This document shows, one piece after another, positions 18,839 to 28,836 of a stretch of DNA of 64,000 nucleotides (the stretch's first letter is position 1; every line of letters starts with the position of its first letter). The DNA lies in NCBI RefSeq assembly GCF_022759505.1, contig NZ_CP094290.1, positions 29,977-93,976 on the forward strand. Reading direction: 5' to 3'. The notes below the pieces were generated by a model. The model made no database searches and was not told where the DNA came from. It saw only the letters and a program-made list of their open reading frames with translations. The translations under genes and the position numbers were made by a program. The stretch comes from Georgenia sp. TF02-10 (GTDB taxonomy: Bacteria; Actinomycetota; Actinomycetes; Actinomycetales; Actinomycetaceae).

Positions 18839-19885
18839 CTAGAAGTCCTCGTCGAACCCGACGGTGCCCTTGACGCCGACCTGGTAGGCCGAGACCCGGC
18901 GCTCGAAGAAGTTCGACAGCTCCTGGACGTCCTGCAGCTCCATGAACGCGAGCGGGTTCGCCGTCCCGTAGATCGGCTCGAGGCCGAGCCGCTGCATCCG
19001 GCGGTCGGCGACGTGCTCGAGGTAGGCGCGCATGTCCGCGGTCGAGAGACCGGCGACGCCCCCGCCGAGGAGGTCCTCGGCGAACTGCGCCTCGGCGTCC
19101 ACGCCCTCGACGAGCATCTGCCGCACCTGCGCCGCCAGCTCGTCGTCGAACAGCCCGGGCTCCTCCTGCCGGACGGTGTCGACGACGTCGAACGCGAACG
19201 CCATGTGCATCGACTCGTCGCGGAACACCCAGTTGGTGCCGGAGGCGAGTCCGTTGAGCAGGCCTCGCGAGCGCAGGAAGTACACGTAGGCGAAGGCGCC
19301 GTAGAAGAACAACCCCTCGATGACCGCGGCGAAGCAGATCAGGTTGAGCAGGAACGCCCGCCGGTCCTCGCGCGTCTCCAGCCGGTCGAGCGCGAAGACC
19401 GAGTCGATCCACTTGAAGCAGAAGTCCGCCTTGTGCTTGATCGACGGGATGTTGTCGACCGCCGCGAACGCCGCGTGCCGCTCGGCCTCGTCGGGCACGT
19501 AGGTGTCGAGGAGCGTCAGGTAGAACTGGACGTGCACCGCCTCCTCGAAGAGCTGGCGCGACAGGTAGAGCCGGCCCTCCGGGCAGTTGACGTGCTGGTA
19601 GAGGTTGAGCACGAGGTTGTTGGCGACGATGGTGTCACCGGTCGCGAAGAACGCCACCAACCGCGACACCAGGTGCCGCTCGGCGTCGGTGAGCCGGTCG
19701 AGGTCGGCGAGGTCGGAGTGCAGGTCGACCTCCTCGACGGTCCAGGTGTTCTTGATGGCGTCGCGGTACCGGTCGTAGAAGTGCGGGTACCGCATCGGGC
19801 GCAGGGTCAGGTTCATCCCGGGGTCGAGCAGCATCCGGGTCTCGGAGTGGTCGGTCGCGGCGGTGGGGTTCTCGGTGGTGGTCAC
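18839..19885 (-). CDS. nrdB: Ribonucleotide reductase class I, beta subunit
   Basis: NrdB carries the di-iron/tyrosyl radical cofactor that starts catalysis in NrdA. The 348-residue protein has iron-ligand motifs in LFEEAVHVQFY, KADFCFKW (preceded by SIKHKAD) and FRDESMHMAF, and a C-terminal tail (TVGFDEDF) of the kind that docks into NrdA. The start is GTG at 19885, overlapping the nrdA stop (GTGA), so translation is coupled. It is under the same cobalamin riboswitch as nrdA. Confidence 0.95.
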   Translation of the reverse strand: MTTTENPTAATDHSETRMLLDPGMNLTLRPMRYPHFYDRYRDAIKNTWTVEEVDLHSDLADLDRLTDAERHLVSRLVAFFATGDTIVANNLVLNLYQHVNCPEGRLYLSRQLFEEAVHVQFYLTLLDTYVPDEAERHAAFAAVDNIPSIKHKADFCFKWIDSVFALDRLETREDRRAFLLNLICFAAVIEGLFFYGAFAYVYFLRSRGLLNGLASGTNWVFRDESMHMAFAFDVVDTVRQEEPGLFDDELAAQVRQMLVEGVDAEAQFAEDLLGGGVAGLSTADMRAYLEHVADRRMQRLGLEPIYGTANPLAFMELQDVQELSNFFERRVSAYQVGVKGTVGFDEDF

Positions 19886-22272
19886 TGGCAGGCCTCGCAG
19901 GTCTCGGGGTTCTCCAGGGAGCAGGCGACTGCCTCCTGGTCGGTCGGGGTGGTTCTCTGGCTGGCCGGGAGGGTGGCCGGTCGGGTGGCCGGGGCGACCG
20001 CGACGGTCGCCTGCTGGATCCGGGTGGCGGGCCGCGAGCGCAGGTAGTACGTCGTCTTCAGTCCCGCGCGCCACGCGTAGCGGTACATCGACGAGAGCTT
20101 TCCGATCGACGGGCCGGCCATGAAGAGGTTGAGCGACTGGCTCTGGTCGACATAGGGCGCACGCGCCGCGGCGAGGTCGATCAGCGCCCGCTGCGGCAGC
20201 TCCCAGGCAGTGCGGAAGAGCCGCCGCACCTCCTCCGGCAGGGCCGGCACGTCCTGCACCGAGCCCTCGGCGCGCTTGATCGCCTCCCGCACCTCGGGTG
20301 TCCACAAGCCGCGCTGCTTGAGCTCCCGGACCAGGGCGGTGTTGACCTGGAGGAACTCCCCGGAGAGGGTCTCGCGCTTGAACAGGTTGGACACCTGCGG
20401 CTCGATGCACTCGTAGCAGCCGGCGATCGACGCGATCGTCGCCGTCGGAGCGATGGCGACCAGCAGCGCGTTGCGCAGCCCGTGCTCGGCCACCCGCTCG
20501 CGCAGCGCCGCCCAGCGCTCGGTCTGGGTCGGCGTGACGTCCCACAGGTCCGGCTGCAGCTGCCCGCCCGCCGCGCGCGTCTCGGGGAACGCCGGGTGCG
20601 GCCCGAAGGTGGCGGCGAGGTCGCAGGAGACCTCGAGCGCGGTCAGGTACACCTCCTCCGCGATCCGGGTCGACAGCTCCCGTGCCTCGTCGGAGTCGAA
20701 GGGCAGCCCGAGTGCGAAGAACACGTCCTGCAGACCCATCAAGCCCAACCCGATCGGCCTCCACCGCGGGTTGGAGCGGGCCGCCTCCCGGCTCGGGTAG
20801 TAGTTGATGTCGATCACCCGGTCGAGCAGGGGCACGGCCGTGCGCACCGTGTCGCGGAGCCGCTCCCAGTCGAGGTCGCCCTCCGCGAGGTGGCGGGCGA
20901 GGTTCACCGAGCCCAGGTTGCACACGGCCGTCTCCTCGTCGGAGGAGACCTCGATGATCTCGGTGCACAGGTTGGACAGGTGCACGACCGGGCCGCCGTC
21001 GTCCCGGGTCTGGTTGCAGGTGCGGTTGGCCGCGTCCTTGAACGTCATCCAGCCGTTGCCGGTCTGGGCGAGGGTGCGCATCATCCGGCCGTAGAGGTCG
21101 CGCGCCCGCACGGTGCGGACGACCCGTCCCTCGGCCTCCGCCCGGCGGTAGGCCGCGTCGAAGGCGTCGCCCCACAGGTCCGGCAGCTCCGGTGCCTGGT
21201 CGGGGTCGACCAGCGACCACTCCTCGTCGGCCTCCACCCGGCGCATGAACTCGTCCGGGACCCAGTTCGCGAGGTTGAGGTTGTGCGTCCGACGGGCGTC
21301 CTCCCCGGTGTTGTCACGCAGCTCGAGGAACTCCTCGATGTCCGGGTGCCACGGCTCGAGGTAGACGCAGGCCGCGCCCTTGCGGCGACCACCCTGGTTG
21401 ACCGCGGCCACCGAGGCGTCGAGCGTGCGCAGGAACGGCACGATGCCGTTGGAACGCCCGTTGGTGCCCCGGATCAGCGCACCGCGGGACCGGACACGGG
21501 AGAAGGCGAGCCCGATCCCGCCGGCGAACTTCGACAGCCGGGCCACCTGGTGGTAGCGGCTGTAGATCGAGTCCAGCTCGTCCCGAGGCGAGTCGAGCAG
21601 GTAGCACGACGACATCTGCGTGTGCCTCGTGCCGGAGTTGAACAGCGTCGGGCTGCTCGGCAGGTAGGCCAGCGACGACATCAGCCGGTAGAACCGGACC
21701 GCCTCCCCCGGTGTGGTCGCCAGCCCGCACGCGACGCGCAGCAGGAAGTACTGAGGCGTCTCGACGACGAGCCGGGTCGACGGGTGGCGGAGCAGGTAGC
21801 GGTCGTACACGGTCCGCAGCCCGAAGTACTCGAACCGGCGGTCCCCTTCGGGGTCGACCGCGAAGTCGAGCTTGCGCGCGTGGTCCTTGACGAACCGGGC
21901 GGTCTCGTCGCCGATCAGCCCCTCCGCGTGGCCGAGCGCGACCGCCTGGCTGAACGAGGCGACGCCCTGGTTGCGCACCTCCTTGTCGATGTAGCCCGCC
22001 AGGAGGCGGGCAGCGAGCCGGGAGTACTCCGGCTCCTCCCCGATCATCTCCGCGGCGGTCTGGATCGACAGCCGGTCGAGCTCCGCGGTGGTGGCGCCGT
22101 CGTAGAGCCCGCTGATCGTGCGCGTCGCGACCCGCATCGGGTCGACGTCCGGCAGGTCGCCGGCGACCCGGTCGACGGCGCGGACGATCTTGTCGACGTC
22201 GACGGGCTCGGTGTCCCCGTTGCGCTTGCGCACCCGCATCGGGGTGCGCCCTGGTGTGGCAGTGACCGTCAC
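19882..22272 (-). CDS. nrdA: Ribonucleotide reductase class I, alpha subunit
   Basis: NrdA reduces ribonucleoside diphosphates to deoxy forms. The N-terminus carries an ATP-cone domain (RKRNGDTEPVDVDKIVRAV). The catalytic barrel has the finger-loop region NLCTEIIE and AVCNLGSVNL, and the C-terminal tail ends with a redox cysteine pair (CEAC). The length of 796 residues is normal. GTG at 22272 follows GAGGAGAG at a good distance. The long leader contains a cobalamin riboswitch, known in Streptomyces to repress class I reductase when B12 allows the class II enzyme to work; no nrdJ is visible here. Confidence 0.95.
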   Translation of the reverse strand: MTVTATPGRTPMRVRKRNGDTEPVDVDKIVRAVDRVAGDLPDVDPMRVATRTISGLYDGATTAELDRLSIQTAAEMIGEEPEYSRLAARLLAGYIDKEVRNQGVASFSQAVALGHAEGLIGDETARFVKDHARKLDFAVDPEGDRRFEYFGLRTVYDRYLLRHPSTRLVVETPQYFLLRVACGLATTPGEAVRFYRLMSSLAYLPSSPTLFNSGTRHTQMSSCYLLDSPRDELDSIYSRYHQVARLSKFAGGIGLAFSRVRSRGALIRGTNGRSNGIVPFLRTLDASVAAVNQGGRRKGAACVYLEPWHPDIEEFLELRDNTGEDARRTHNLNLANWVPDEFMRRVEADEEWSLVDPDQAPELPDLWGDAFDAAYRRAEAEGRVVRTVRARDLYGRMMRTLAQTGNGWMTFKDAANRTCNQTRDDGGPVVHLSNLCTEIIEVSSDEETAVCNLGSVNLARHLAEGDLDWERLRDTVRTAVPLLDRVIDINYYPSREAARSNPRWRPIGLGLMGLQDVFFALGLPFDSDEARELSTRIAEEVYLTALEVSCDLAATFGPHPAFPETRAAGGQLQPDLWDVTPTQTERWAALRERVAEHGLRNALLVAIAPTATIASIAGCYECIEPQVSNLFKRETLSGEFLQVNTALVRELKQRGLWTPEVREAIKRAEGSVQDVPALPEEVRRLFRTAWELPQRALIDLAAARAPYVDQSQSLNLFMAGPSIGKLSSMYRYAWRAGLKTTYYLRSRPATRIQQATVAVAPATRPATLPASQRTTPTDQEAVACSLENPETCEACQ

Positions 22273-22389
22273 TTCTCTCTCCTCGCGAGATCGGTCCTGG
22301 ACGGTCCGGGCGTCGCGGGAGGACGGGCACGGGCAGCCGCGCGCGGCGCGCCACCGACCAGCCGTCGGCCCTCCCTCGAGGCCTCGGAC

Positions 22390-22412
22390 CACCACGCCCG
22401 GCGGGCGTGGTG
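22390..22412 (-). terminator. Terminator-like hairpin, expression platform of the nrdAB riboswitch
   Basis: CACCACGCCC (22390–22399) and GGGCGTGGTG (22403–22412) form a perfect ten-base stem with a three-base loop. In the transcript it directly follows the 3' end of the riboswitch aptamer, two bases away. It is well placed to end transcription or mask downstream sequence when B12 is bound. There is no U tract. Confidence 0.6.
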
Positions 22413-22413
22413 C

Positions 22414-22630
22414 GCTGGCAGGTCTTCGGACTCGCGGGCTCGCCGCAGCCAGGCACCTGCCTGGCCCCGACCCCTACTGACCGTCGCTTCCCAGGACGCC
22501 GGCTTGCGTCCCAGTGCTGTTGACGGCGGTCGTTCCCACTCACCGCTGCGGGGCAGTCCCGGACTCGCACCGGGTTCCCTCTTTCCTCGATCGCCCCGAG
22601 GGGCTCTCGAACCAGCTGCGGCACCACCAT
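22414..22630 (-). promoter_or_regulatory. Cobalamin (B12) riboswitch upstream of nrdAB
   Basis: Read on the minus strand, the leader has the conserved aptamer core in order: GGGAACCCGGTGCGAGTCCG (22579 downward), ACTGCCCCGCAGCGGTGA, the AGCACTGG box, GGGAAGCGACGGTCAGTAGG, and the closing GCGAGTCCGAAGACCTGCC ending near 22416. These match the adenosylcobalamin aptamer in sequence and order. The region 22273–22730 between nrdA and the divergent epimerase gene is otherwise non-coding. The 5' limit is approximate. Confidence 0.92.
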
Positions 22631-22730
22631 ATGTGGGGGTCGACTCGTCGTGCGGGACGACATCTTGTGCCGGCGTGTCGGCGACGTCGGAGTGGCTCGC
22701 TCCGGCGCGTGGCATGGCAGGGTGGGCGCC

Positions 22731-23645
22731 ATGACGTCGCTCCACGTGGTGATGGCGGGCAGCTCGGGGTTCCTCGGCGGTCACCTGCGGGCCGAGCTCG
22801 AGCGGCGGGGACACCGGGTGACGGCGCTGGTCCGGCGCCCGGCCCGGTCCGCCGCCGAGTCGAGCTGGGACCCGGACGCCGACCGCGTCGACGCCGACCT
22901 GGTGGCGTCGGCCGACGTCGTCGTCAACCTCGCCGGCTCGCCGACGCTCGGCAACCCGTGGTCCTCGCGGTGGGCCCGCCGGCTGCGGGAGAGCCGGCTC
23001 CGCACCACCGGCCTGCTCGCCGAGACGATCGCCGCCGCTGCCCGGGCGGGCACCGCGCCGGCGTTCGTCGCGGGCAACGGTGTCGGGTGGTACGGCGACC
23101 ACGGCGCCGCCGTGCTCACCGAGGACGCCGACACGCGCGGTCACGCGTTCATGACGACGGTCTGCCGCGAGTGGCAGGCGGCCACGGCCCCGGCGGCCTC
23201 GGCCGGCGCCAGGGTCGCGGTGCTGCGCACCGCGCCGGTGATGGACCGCACCAGCCCGCCGCTGAAGCAGCAGCTGCTGCAGTTCCGGCTGGGTCTCGGC
23301 GGCCGGCTCGGCTCCGGCAGGCAGTACCTGCCGATGATCTCGTTGCGCGACTGGGTCGGCGCGGCGGCGTACGTCGTCGAGCACCCGACGGCGTCGGGGC
23401 CGGTCAACCTGTGCTGCGTCGAGACACCGACGAACGCGGAGTTCACGGCGACGCTGGCGGCCGCCGTCGGCCGGCCGGCAGTGCTCCACGCGCCGCGCCC
23501 GGCGGTGCGGGCGGCCGGGCGGCTCACCTCGGAGGTGCTGGGCTCGATGCGCACCCGGCCGGAGCGGCTCCTCACGCTCGGCTACGAGTTCCACGACCCC
23601 GACGTGGCGGCGGTGGTGCGCGCTGGGACCGCCGGCGAGCGCTGA
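22731..23645 (+). CDS. TIGR01777-family NAD(P)-binding epimerase-like protein
   Basis: A 304-residue extended SDR with an N-terminal Rossmann motif (VMAGSSGFLGGHL), the mid motif VVNLAGSP and the family block RWARRLRESRLRTTGLLAE. The C-terminal part has ISLRDWVGAAAYVVEHP and GPVNLCC, typical of the YfcH/TIGR01777 group. The reaction is unknown in nearly all members. ATG at 22731 has a purine-rich GGCAGGGTGGG upstream. It is divergent from nrdA, with the riboswitch leader on the opposite strand between them. Confidence 0.85.
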   Translation: MTSLHVVMAGSSGFLGGHLRAELERRGHRVTALVRRPARSAAESSWDPDADRVDADLVASADVVVNLAGSPTLGNPWSSRWARRLRESRLRTTGLLAETIAAAARAGTAPAFVAGNGVGWYGDHGAAVLTEDADTRGHAFMTTVCREWQAATAPAASAGARVAVLRTAPVMDRTSPPLKQQLLQFRLGLGGRLGSGRQYLPMISLRDWVGAAAYVVEHPTASGPVNLCCVETPTNAEFTATLAAAVGRPAVLHAPRPAVRAAGRLTSEVLGSMRTRPERLLTLGYEFHDPDVAAVVRAGTAGER

Positions 23646-23652
23646 GGCCCGG

Positions 23653-24213
23653 TCACCCGGCGACGTCGCGGACCGACGCGAGCACCCAGCGGTCCGCCGT
23701 ACGTCGGAACGCCAGGCGCCGGGTGCTCACACCGTCGCGCGGCAGCCGGAGGTCGGTCGGGCCGGCGGTCCGCTCCACGACGGCGCCGGACGCGAGCCGG
23801 TCGGTGACGACGAGGACCAGCCGGTCGGCCGTCGCCAGTCGGGCGCGGGTGGCGAGGACCTGCATCCGCACCCGGCGGACCCGCAGCCCGCGCGCCGACC
23901 AGCGCCGCAGCATCGCGATGTCGCGGTCACCGGCCGCCGATCCCGGCAGGTAGAGCCGGCGCAGCGCACCGACGTCCCCGCGCGCCCACGCGGCCGCGCG
24001 GGCCCGGTCCCAGGAGTGCAGCACGGCCACCGCGCCCGGCGTGCGCCCCGCCCGGGACGCCTCCCCCTGCCGGGCGACGGTGGCCGGCCGTTCCTGTGGC
24101 GCCCGGTCGTCGGAGCAGGACCACACCGTCCCGGCCGCCACTGCGACCGTGGCGAGGAGCGCCACCGGCCCGCGGAGCCGGGCCCGTGGCCGGTGCGAGT
24201 GGCGGCCAGGCAT
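23653..24213 (-). CDS. Putative secreted protein, unknown function
   Basis: A 186-residue protein with an Arg-rich start, a hydrophobic segment ([16 protein letters not shown]) and SCSDD, which could be a weak lipobox or plain signal peptide site. The mature part includes [25 protein letters not shown], resembling SnoaL/NTF2-like "work-load" helices, and ends with [18 protein letters not shown]. An NTF2-like fold is a guess. A TAGGAC box lies six bases before ATG 24213. It is tail-to-tail with the epimerase gene, seven bases apart. Confidence 0.7.
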   Translation of the reverse strand: MPGRHSHRPRARLRGPVALLATVAVAAGTVWSCSDDRAPQERPATVARQGEASRAGRTPGAVAVLHSWDRARAAAWARGDVGALRRLYLPGSAAGDRDIAMLRRWSARGLRVRRVRMQVLATRARLATADRLVLVVTDRLASGAVVERTAGPTDLRLPRDGVSTRRLAFRRTADRWVLASVRDVAG

Positions 24214-24219
24214 GGGTCC

Positions 24220-24225
24220 GTCCTA
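24220..24225 (-). promoter_or_regulatory. -10 box before the secreted-protein gene, probably leaderless
   Basis: TAGGAC on the minus strand ends six bases before ATG 24213. Confidence 0.35.
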
Positions 24226-24282
24226 CCCCGGACCGGCGGTCGGGCGCACCCGGCTCTCCACAGGGCGGCCGCGGCCCCGGAG

Positions 24283-24288
24283 TAGGCT
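24283..24288 (+). promoter_or_regulatory. -10 box of a probable leaderless lipB transcript
   Basis: TAGGCT ends seven bases before the lipB GTG at 24296; no Shine-Dalgarno is present. Confidence 0.5.
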
Positions 24289-24295
24289 CGCGGTC

Positions 24296-25027
24296 GTGAG
24301 CGAGCTGCAGTTCCAGGAGCTGGGCCTGGGGGGCACACCCGTCGACTACGTCGAGGCCTGGGAGCTCCAGCGCCGGGTGCACGCCGAGGTGGCCGACGGC
24401 GCCCGGCCGGGCACCGTCCTGCTCCTCGAGCACCCACCCGTCTTCACCGCGGGTCGGCGGACCGACCCGCACGAGCGACCCGCCGACCCCGGCGGCGCCG
24501 CGGTGGTCGACGTCGACCGCGGCGGCAAGGTGACCTTCCACGGTCCGGGACAGCTGGTGGGCTACCCCATCGTCGAGCTGCCCGACCAGGTCAAGGTCGT
24601 CGACTACGTGCGCCGCGTCGAGGAGGCGCTGATCGCCGTCTGCCGCGACCTCGGCGTCGCGACCGCCCGGGTGCCCGGTCGCACCGGCGTCTGGCTGCGG
24701 GCCGACGACCGCGGGCCGGAACGCAAGATCGCCGCGATCGGCATCCGAGTCCGGCGCCGCGTCACCATGCACGGGTTCTCGCTCAACTGCGGTGTCGACC
24801 TGGGGTGGTACGACCGGTTCGTCCCCTGCGGCATCGACGACGCCGGCGTCACGAGCCTCTCCCGCGAGCTGGGCCGCGAGGTGACGGTCACCGAGGTGCT
24901 GCCCTCGGTCCGCCGCCACCTCTCCGACCTGCTGGCCTGGCAGCCCTACGTGCGGACCCCCGACTACGAGCCGCGGCCCGAGCCCGGCCGGGTCCCTCGG
25001 GTGCCGCTGCTCACGCCGGGGCGGTAG
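24296..25027 (+). CDS. lipB: Octanoyltransferase
   Basis: LipB moves octanoate from acyl carrier protein to lipoyl domains, the first step of lipoate assembly. Family blocks are [53 protein letters not shown] (lysine of the K/C catalytic pair) and [14 protein letters not shown] (the cysteine). The length of 243 residues is typical. It lies a few kb from lipA, with an ABC exporter pair between them. Confidence 0.95.
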   Translation: MSELQFQELGLGGTPVDYVEAWELQRRVHAEVADGARPGTVLLLEHPPVFTAGRRTDPHERPADPGGAAVVDVDRGGKVTFHGPGQLVGYPIVELPDQVKVVDYVRRVEEALIAVCRDLGVATARVPGRTGVWLRADDRGPERKIAAIGIRVRRRVTMHGFSLNCGVDLGWYDRFVPCGIDDAGVTSLSRELGREVTVTEVLPSVRRHLSDLLAWQPYVRTPDYEPRPEPGRVPRVPLLTPGR

Positions 25028-25130
25028 CAGCCGACCGCCCTCGGCGCCCCGGCGTGTCCCCGCGCGCCCGGACCGCCCGGCGTGGTCGGATCGTCCGGGC
25101 GTCGACGGACGACGCCGGACGGGGGCGCGT

Positions 25131-26084
25131 GTGGTGAGCGAGCTGGTCATCGAGACCACCGGGCTGCGGAAGGAGTTCCGCAGCCGGCGCGGGGGGCTCC
25201 GCGTGGCCGTGCAGGGCCTCGACCTCGCCGTGCCGGCAGGCGGCGTGCACGGGTTCCTCGGGCCCAACGGGTCGGGCAAGACCACCACGATCCGGATGCT
25301 CCTCGGGCTCGCGCGGCCGACGGCAGGCACGATGCGGCTCTTCGGGCGCCCCGTGCCGGCCCAGCTCCCGCACGTGATCGGGCGGGTGGGCGCCGTGGTG
25401 GAGTCACCGAAGTTCTCCCCCAACTTCAGCGGCCGCCGCAACCTCCAGCTGCTCGCCGGCGCCATCGGTGCCACGCCCGCACGCGTCGACCACGCGATCG
25501 AGACCGTCCGCCTCACCGGCCGCGACAAGGACCGCTACCGGTCCTACTCCCTCGGCATGAAGCAGCGGTTGGCGATCGCGGCGACCCTCCTCAAGCAGCC
25601 GGACCTGATGATCCTCGACGAGCCGACCAACGGCCTCGACCCCGCGGGCATCCGGGAGATCCGGGAGACCATCCGTGACCTGGGCTCGTCCGGTGTCACG
25701 GTGCTGCTCAGCTCGCACATCCTCGCCGAGGTGCAGCAGGTCTGCACCAGCGCGACGATCATCGGCGCCGGGCGGCTGCTGGCGTCCGGCACCGTCGACG
25801 AGCTGCTCGGCAGTGGGTCGGCGTACCGGCTGGTCGCGCCGGACACCGCGGCCGCCGCGGAGGTGCTGGACCGCGCCGGGTTCGTCCCCAGCCACGTCGA
25901 CGGCGCCGTCCACGTCGAGGCCGACGACCCGGGCGAGCTGACCCGGGTGCTCGGCGAGGCCGGGATCTGGCTCACCGAGCTCGCCCCCCTGCGCGCGGAC
26001 CTCGAGTCCTACTTCCTCGAGCTCACCGAGGGCGAGCAGCTGGGTGAGCCGACGGCGGCGCAGCGTGCCGGAGGTGCCGCATGA
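25131..26084 (+). CDS. ABC transporter ATP-binding protein (DrrA-like exporter)
   Basis: A 317-residue ATPase of an ABC-2 export system. Walker A is GPNGSGKTT, the signature is [12 protein letters not shown], and Walker B is [13 protein letters not shown], followed by the switch histidine in [10 protein letters not shown]. The C-terminal extension of about 90 residues resembles the regulatory tail of drug and lantibiotic exporters. GTG codons at 25131 and 25134 are both possible starts. The stop overlaps the permease ATG by four bases. Confidence 0.9.
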   Translation: MVSELVIETTGLRKEFRSRRGGLRVAVQGLDLAVPAGGVHGFLGPNGSGKTTTIRMLLGLARPTAGTMRLFGRPVPAQLPHVIGRVGAVVESPKFSPNFSGRRNLQLLAGAIGATPARVDHAIETVRLTGRDKDRYRSYSLGMKQRLAIAATLLKQPDLMILDEPTNGLDPAGIREIRETIRDLGSSGVTVLLSSHILAEVQQVCTSATIIGAGRLLASGTVDELLGSGSAYRLVAPDTAAAAEVLDRAGFVPSHVDGAVHVEADDPGELTRVLGEAGIWLTELAPLRADLESYFLELTEGEQLGEPTAAQRAGGAA

Positions 26085-27064
26085 GCCGCCTGCTCCGGGT
26101 CGAGCTGACCCGGCTCCTCTGCCGGCGCGCGGTCCTCGTCCTCCTCGCTCTCGCCGTCGTGGTCCCGCTCGTCATCGGCGTCGCCCGGGTCCTCAACACC
26201 GCTCCCCCGTCGGAGGCCGACCGGGCACAGGCCGAGCAGGCGATCGCGCGGGACGTCTCCTCGCGCTGGTGGCAGCGCGACGTCGAGCGGTGCACCGATC
26301 GGCCGCGGCAGTACGGCGTCCCGGCAGGGGCGGCCGACCTGCGTGCGGCCTGCGAGGAGACGCTCACCCCGCGGGTCGACGAGTACCTCTGGTACGACGA
26401 GCTGCGGCTGGCCGAGGAGCGCGACGAGGGCTCGGGGCTCGCCGTCGTCATCGTGCTCGCGATCCTGATGCTGCTCGTCGGCACCACCTTCGCCGGGCAC
26501 GACTGGGCGAGCGGATCGGTCAGCAACCAGCTGCTGTTCGAGACCCGCAGGACCCGTGTGTGGGTGGCCAAGGGCGCGGTCGTGACCGCCTTCGCGGCAG
26601 CGGTGACCGCGGTGGTCGTCACCGCCTACTGGCTGGCGCTCTACCTCGTCGCCGGCAGTCGCGACCTCCGGGTCCGCGACGGGGTGCTGGTCGACTGCCT
26701 GCAGATGGGCGGCCGCGGCGCCCTGGTCGCCGGCGGCGTGGCGCTGGCCGGCTACGCCCTCACCATGCTCTTCCGCAGCACCGTGGCGGCGCTCGGCACG
26801 CTCCTCGCCCTGGGGCTCGCCGGCGGCGTGGTGCTCGCGGTGATCGGGGTCGACTCGGTGTGGAACCCCGGCCTCAACCTCGCCGCGGTGGTCCTCGACG
26901 GCGCGACCTACTGGGTCGACGAGCCGTGCGGACCGGGGAGCGCCGAGATGTGTGGGGTCGAGCGGGTGCTGCCGCTCGGCCGCGGCGCTGCGTACGTCTC
27001 CGCGATCCTCCTCGCCGCGGTCGCCGCGTCGGTCGTGTCGTTCCGGCGCCGCGACGTGCCCTGA
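26081..27064 (+). CDS. ABC-2 type transporter permease
   Basis: A 327-residue membrane partner of the preceding ATPase. About six hydrophobic segments are seen: [18 protein letters not shown] near the start, [21 protein letters not shown], the pair around [22 protein letters not shown], and two or three more to the end. A large extracytoplasmic loop lies between the first two. The cargo is unknown. The pair lies between lipB and lipA but has no evident link to lipoate. Confidence 0.85.
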   Translation: MSRLLRVELTRLLCRRAVLVLLALAVVVPLVIGVARVLNTAPPSEADRAQAEQAIARDVSSRWWQRDVERCTDRPRQYGVPAGAADLRAACEETLTPRVDEYLWYDELRLAEERDEGSGLAVVIVLAILMLLVGTTFAGHDWASGSVSNQLLFETRRTRVWVAKGAVVTAFAAAVTAVVVTAYWLALYLVAGSRDLRVRDGVLVDCLQMGGRGALVAGGVALAGYALTMLFRSTVAALGTLLALGLAGGVVLAVIGVDSVWNPGLNLAAVVLDGATYWVDEPCGPGSAEMCGVERVLPLGRGAAYVSAILLAAVAASVVSFRRRDVP

Positions 27065-27104
27065 GCCGGGCGGGCCGGGCGCGGGCCGCGCGACGCCCGC
27101 CGAG

Positions 27105-27110
27105 TAGTCT
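27105..27110 (+). promoter_or_regulatory. -10 box of a probable leaderless lipA transcript
   Basis: TAGTCT ends seven bases before the lipA GTG at 27118. The intervening GGAGCGC is a weak Shine-Dalgarno-like alternative. Confidence 0.45.
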
Positions 27111-27117
27111 GGAGCGC

Positions 27118-28065
27118 GTGACGACCGCTCCCGCCCCGCAGCCCGAAGGTCGCAAGCTCCTCCGCCTCGAGGTGCGCAACGCGCAGACCCCGATCGAGCG
27201 GAAGCCGGAGTGGATCAAGACCCGGGCGAAGATCGGGCCGGAGTACTCCGCGCTCCACTCCCTGGTCAAGTCCGAGGGCCTGCACACGGTGTGCCAGGAG
27301 GCGGGCTGCCCCAACATCTTCGAGTGCTGGGAGGACCGCGAGGCGACGTTCCTCATCGGCGGCGACCAGTGCACCCGGCGCTGCGACTTCTGCCAGATCG
27401 ACACCGGCAAGCCGCAGCCGCTCGACCGCGACGAGCCGCGCCGGGTGGCCGAGTCGGTGCGCACGATGGAGCTGCGCTACGCCACGATCACCGGCGTCGC
27501 CCGCGACGACCTCCCCGACGGCGGTGCCTGGCTGTACGCCGAGACGGTGCGGGCGATCCACGAGCTCAACCCCGACACGGGCGTCGAGAACCTGATCCCC
27601 GACTTCAACGGCCGTCCCGAGCTGCTCGCCGAGGTGTTCGAGTCGCGTCCCGAGGTGCTCGCCCACAACGTCGAGACGGTGCCGCGGATCTTCAAGCGGA
27701 TCCGTCCCGCGTTCCGCTACGAGCGCTCGCTCGACGTGCTGACCCAGGCGCGCGCCTTCGGCCTGGTCACGAAGTCCAACCTGATCCTCGGCATGGGCGA
27801 GACCCGCGAGGAGGTCAGCCAGGCGATGCGCGACCTCCACGAGGCGGGCTGCGAGCTGCTCACGATCACCCAGTACCTCCGGCCGTCGGTGCGCCACCAC
27901 CCCGTGGAGCGGTGGGTGAAGCCGCAGGAGTTCGTGGAGCTCCAGCAGGAGGCCGAGGAGATCGGGTTCGCCGGCGTGCTGTCCGGGCCGCTCGTCCGTT
28001 CGTCCTACCGGGCGGGTCGGCTGTACCGTCAGGCGATGGACGCGCGCGACCGGGCCACGGCCTGA
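27118..28065 (+). CDS. lipA: Lipoyl synthase
   Basis: LipA is a radical-SAM enzyme that inserts two sulfurs into the octanoyl group placed by LipB. The auxiliary 4Fe-4S cluster is held by C59, C64 and C70 ([12 protein letters not shown]), and the radical-SAM cluster by C85, C89 and C92 (CTRRCDFC). The C-terminal RSSYRAG motif supplies the auxiliary-cluster serine. The length of 315 residues is normal. Targets include the E2 protein at 16931–18769 and the glycine cleavage H protein. Confidence 0.97.
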   Translation: MTTAPAPQPEGRKLLRLEVRNAQTPIERKPEWIKTRAKIGPEYSALHSLVKSEGLHTVCQEAGCPNIFECWEDREATFLIGGDQCTRRCDFCQIDTGKPQPLDRDEPRRVAESVRTMELRYATITGVARDDLPDGGAWLYAETVRAIHELNPDTGVENLIPDFNGRPELLAEVFESRPEVLAHNVETVPRIFKRIRPAFRYERSLDVLTQARAFGLVTKSNLILGMGETREEVSQAMRDLHEAGCELLTITQYLRPSVRHHPVERWVKPQEFVELQQEAEEIGFAGVLSGPLVRSSYRAGRLYRQAMDARDRATA

Positions 28066-28128
28066 GAGCCCGCCCTTTCCGCAGCAACCGCAAGCCCGCA
28101 GCACCGAGGAAGTCAGGCACCCCGCACG

Positions 28129-28836
28129 ATGGCGAAGCAGATCGACCCCGCGAAGATGAGCCGACGGCAGCAGGTCGTCGAGACGTTCCGGATGTCCAAG
28201 GAGGTCGACCGGGCGCTTCCGTGGTGGATGCTCGGTGCGTTCCTGGTCTTCGGTGCCATCGGCTTCGGCATCTTCTGGATCCTCCCCGGCAGCGGCACGT
28301 TCGCGCTGGTGATGGCGATCGTCGGCGGGGTGCTCGTCGGCCTGCTGGCGATGATGATCGTGTTCAGCCGGCGCGCCCAGCGGGCGGCGTACGCCCGGCT
28401 CGAGGGCCAGCTCGGAGCGGCCGCCCGGGCGCTCACGATGCTGCGCCGCGGGTGGCAGCTGGAGGAGATGATCGGCTTCACCAAGCAGCAGGACATGGTG
28501 CACCGCGTGGTGGGCCCTCCGGGGATCGTGCTCGTCGGTGAGGGCAACGCCAGCCGGCTGCGCCCGCTGCTCACCAGCGAGCGGAAGAAGCACGAGCGGG
28601 TCGCCGCGGAGTTCCCCGTGCACGAGGTTGTCGTCGGCCCGGGCGAGGGCCAGGTGCGGCTGCCCGAGCTGGTCCGCCACGTCCGCAAGCTCGGCCGCCA
28701 GGTCAAGCCCGCCGAGATGACCGACATCCTCTACCGGCTCAAGGCGCTCGACGCCCAGCGGCCGAAGGTGCCGCTCCCCCGCGGCCCGGTGCCCACCAGC
28801 ATGAAGGGGCTGCGGCAGAACCTCCGCGGCCGCTGA
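28129..28836 (+). CDS. DUF4191 membrane protein
   Basis: A 235-residue protein with two adjacent membrane segments (about residues 30–50 and 55–78) after a charged start, then a cytosolic domain with RLEGQLGAAARALTMLRRGW and GPPGIVLVGEGNASRLRPLL. This matches the actinobacterial DUF4191 family, almost always found between lipA and glnA. Function is unknown. Its TGA is immediately followed by the stop of the convergent RDD gene, with no base between. Confidence 0.88.
   Translation: MAKQIDPAKMSRRQQVVETFRMSKEVDRALPWWMLGAFLVFGAIGFGIFWILPGSGTFALVMAIVGGVLVGLLAMMIVFSRRAQRAAYARLEGQLGAAARALTMLRRGWQLEEMIGFTKQQDMVHRVVGPPGIVLVGEGNASRLRPLLTSERKKHERVAAEFPVHEVVVGPGEGQVRLPELVRHVRKLGRQVKPAEMTDILYRLKALDAQRPKVPLPRGPVPTSMKGLRQNLRGR

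Noticed and set aside
20482..22734. Long plus-strand open frame across nrdA and its leader
   Set aside because: It is opposite an unmistakable NrdA and runs through the riboswitch; composition is that of a shadow frame.
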